NCBI GenBank assembly: GCA_030600865.1 | Contig: JAUVUS010000113.1 | Coordinates: 1-7,604, forward strand | Direction: 5' to 3' | From: Bacteroidales bacterium | GTDB lineage: Bacteria > Bacteroidota > Bacteroidia > Bacteroidales > UBA12077 | DNA length: 7,604 nt | In this document: positions 6,894 through 7,604 of the stretch, in pieces | How the letters are laid out: each line of letters starts with the position of its first letter | Numbering within the stretch: position 1 is the stretch's first letter | Made by a program: the position numbers and the translations under genes | The notes under the pieces: generated by a model | What the model saw: the letters and a program-made list of their open reading frames with translations, nothing else | Databases searched by the model: none | Told to the model about the DNA's origin: nothing

Positions 6894-7101
6894 TCATAAT
6901 ACCATACAGTATTGTGTTATAATTACAAATATAATAAATTCTAGATAATTACAACCGTATGTTTCAAACACAACTGAATAATTTTTGATTTTTTTTACTT
7001 TGCCTTCAAAGACCATTTTCGTTGTTTAATGTTAGAATGTCTCCTGCAAAAGAGACAATAGCGAATAAAATCGCAGTAATAGTCAAAGCTAGTTTTTTTA
7101 T
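6894..7101 (-). pseudogene. Relic of a small secreted protein: lost start codon and frameshift
   Basis: From 7101 the minus strand reads ATA AAA AAA CTA and encodes IKKLALTITAILFAIVSFAG, an almost perfect Sec signal peptide (KK, hydrophobic core, SFA then GD) except that ATA stands where ATG is expected. The frame continues DILTLNNEN and then reaches TGA after GGT CTT. Removing one A from the AAAA run at 7016-7019 restores EMVFEGKVKKIKNYSVVFET and a further 20 codons to a TGA at 6894-6896. The two lesions in one short gene point to decay. The start could instead be a non-canonical codon, and the last 20 residues look hydrophobic and possibly out of frame with the ancestor. The original function is unknown. 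Confidence 0.45.
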
Positions 7102-7117
7102 AATAATTGTTTGTGTT

Positions 7118-7177
7118 ACCCTACTCGTATGGCTTTTCGGTTACGCCCCGTCTTTTTGAGTGGTCGCTGGTCTCCAC
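7118..7177. other. GC-rich non-coding patch
   Basis: 33 of 60 bases are G or C, against roughly 30% or less around it. On the minus strand it contains GGC and GCC arms around GTAACCGAAAA, the direct repeat GACCA-GC-GACCA and GTGG/CCAC arms around AGACCAGCGA. It overlaps no convincing gene. It may be a structured RNA, a protein-binding site or the scar of an inserted element; I cannot assign it. Confidence 0.35.
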
Positions 7178-7219
7178 ATATCCTAGATAAATACTAAATA
7201 TATTTAGCCGGATTAATTT

Positions 7220-7252
7220 CACATATAATTAATTTTATGAATTATATATGTG
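7220..7252 (-). terminator. AT-rich hairpin covering the stop codon of the 107-aa gene, possible terminator
   Basis: The arms CACATATAATT (7220-7230) and AATTATATATGTG (7240-7252) pair over 11 bp with a 2-base bulge around a 9-base loop. On the minus strand the TAA stop (7242-7244) lies inside the first arm. There is no T-run after it and the stem is almost all A/T, so a classical intrinsic terminator is doubtful. It may protect the 3' end of the transcript. Confidence 0.35.
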
Positions 7253-7565
7253 TAAATTCTAATACTACCTGACAGTTATTAAACCCCTTCTTTATAGTCC
7301 TTATGGTTTTAATTAAGTTGTTACCTTTCTTATCGAATCGATGAATTTTGATTTCTTTAGGTACAGGAAGAGTAAGTGGTAAAGGTCCATGGAAATTCTC
7401 ATCAATTTCCCAATATGTATATCCTAACATTGTGATTTTGTCTTTGGTTTCAATCTTGTCAAATATGGTGTCCAAAACAGCATCAGAAGCACCAGATAAA
7501 ATTGATGATCCAGGTACTTTATCGATTACTTCTTTTAGAATTAATTTACCGACTTTTTTGAACAC
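7242..7565 (-). CDS. Unrecognised 107-residue protein; start uncertain, frame open to the window edge
   Basis: From a GTG at 7563-7565 the frame gives 107 residues ending VVLEFTHI. The 13 codons before this GTG up to the window edge are also open (ending RKRNIIIK), so the true start may lie outside the window. An AAGGA stands about 14 bases before the GTG, too far to decide the start. Residues 1-45 look helical and partly amphipathic (KLILKEVIDKV, SDAVLDTIFDKI). Residues 46-107 look like beta strands (TMLGYTYWEID, EIKIHRFDKKG, CQVVLEFTH) with a PLPLTLPVP stretch between. No signal peptide or known motif is visible. It is on the same strand as the operon but about 600 bases upstream and separated by a possible terminator, so it is probably a separate unit. 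Confidence 0.6.
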   Translation of the reverse strand: MFKKVGKLILKEVIDKVPGSSILSGASDAVLDTIFDKIETKDKITMLGYTYWEIDENFHGPLPLTLPVPKEIKIHRFDKKGNNLIKTIRTIKKGFNNCQVVLEFTHI

Positions 7566-7604
7566 TTTAATTATAATATTCCTTTTTCTCTTAGAGGTGA
7601 GTAT

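Larger units (their letters stand above)
6638..7241. other. 600-base region without an intact gene
   Basis: This gap separates the 107-residue gene from the operon. Reading both strands I find a decayed minus-strand gene (6894-7101), an inverted repeat (6806-6817 with 6869-6880), a GC-rich patch (7118-7177), a 14-bp palindrome CTAAATATATTTAG (7194-7207), a 6-bp hairpin with an 8-base loop (7038-7057) and the left arm of a hairpin at the end of the 107-residue gene. No tRNA, CRISPR array or transposase fragment is visible. The mixture of a relic gene and unexplained repeats suggests an old insertion or rearrangement point. Confidence 0.6.

Noticed and set aside
7037..7159. Plus-strand 40-codon frame beginning MSPAKETIANK with one hydrophobic stretch, a possible small membrane protein
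   Set aside because: It lies antisense to the signal-peptide relic, has no ribosome binding site and runs into the GC-rich patch; the minus-strand reading is more protein-like. Conservation of this frame would change the view.
7118..7180. GC-rich patch as a tRNA or other known small RNA
   Set aside because: No cloverleaf arms and no GGTTCGA-type T-loop can be found; it cannot be matched by eye to a known RNA family.

Overview
The window is a strongly AT-rich stretch (by eye roughly 30% G+C in the genes) in which every convincing gene lies on the minus strand, so the coding order runs from high to low coordinates. The A/T-rich leaders without clear Shine-Dalgarno boxes, the low G+C and the protein style suggest a Bacteroidota-type bacterium. 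This is inference; no marker gene confirms it.

Layout in transcription order. (1) 7604-7242: a 107-residue unrecognised protein whose frame is still open at the window edge. (2) 7241-6638: about 600 bases without an intact gene. It holds an AT-rich hairpin over the upstream stop codon, a patch near 55% G+C, a decayed relic of a small secreted protein (start codon ATG to ATA plus a frameshift), a 12-bp inverted repeat and a weak candidate promoter. (3) 6637 to the left edge: a tight same-strand array of six genes with gaps of 11, 38, 39, 40 and 6 bases, almost certainly one operon.

The operon encodes: a 198-residue protein with a C-terminal PASTA domain; a 247-residue coiled-coil protein with 42-residue repeats and a C-terminal beta-type domain; two clear paralogues of 203 and 225 residues with helical, charged C-termini; a 282-residue protein with an acidic head and a lysine-rich tail; and a large protein with two peptidoglycan-binding-like modules followed by a calcineurin-like metallophosphoesterase domain. 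The 198-residue protein shares the core of the 203/225 pair, and the 247-residue protein may do so distantly. The operon therefore looks like a family of related subunits with different attachments plus one wall-binding enzyme. None of the six has a visible signal peptide or membrane segment, although PASTA and peptidoglycan-binding modules normally act outside the membrane.

The large phosphoesterase gene is split by a -1 frame change at 828-834. The zero frame stops just before the metal-binding GNHD motif, while the -1 frame stays open from there to the window edge with motifs III, IV and V intact. The junction is the heptamer C-CCT-TTT in the phase of a classical -1 slippery site. Three explanations remain open: a recent or artefactual one-base deletion in a homopolymer, a young pseudogene, or programmed frameshifting. 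I recognise no published system that matches the whole operon, and its function is unknown to me.
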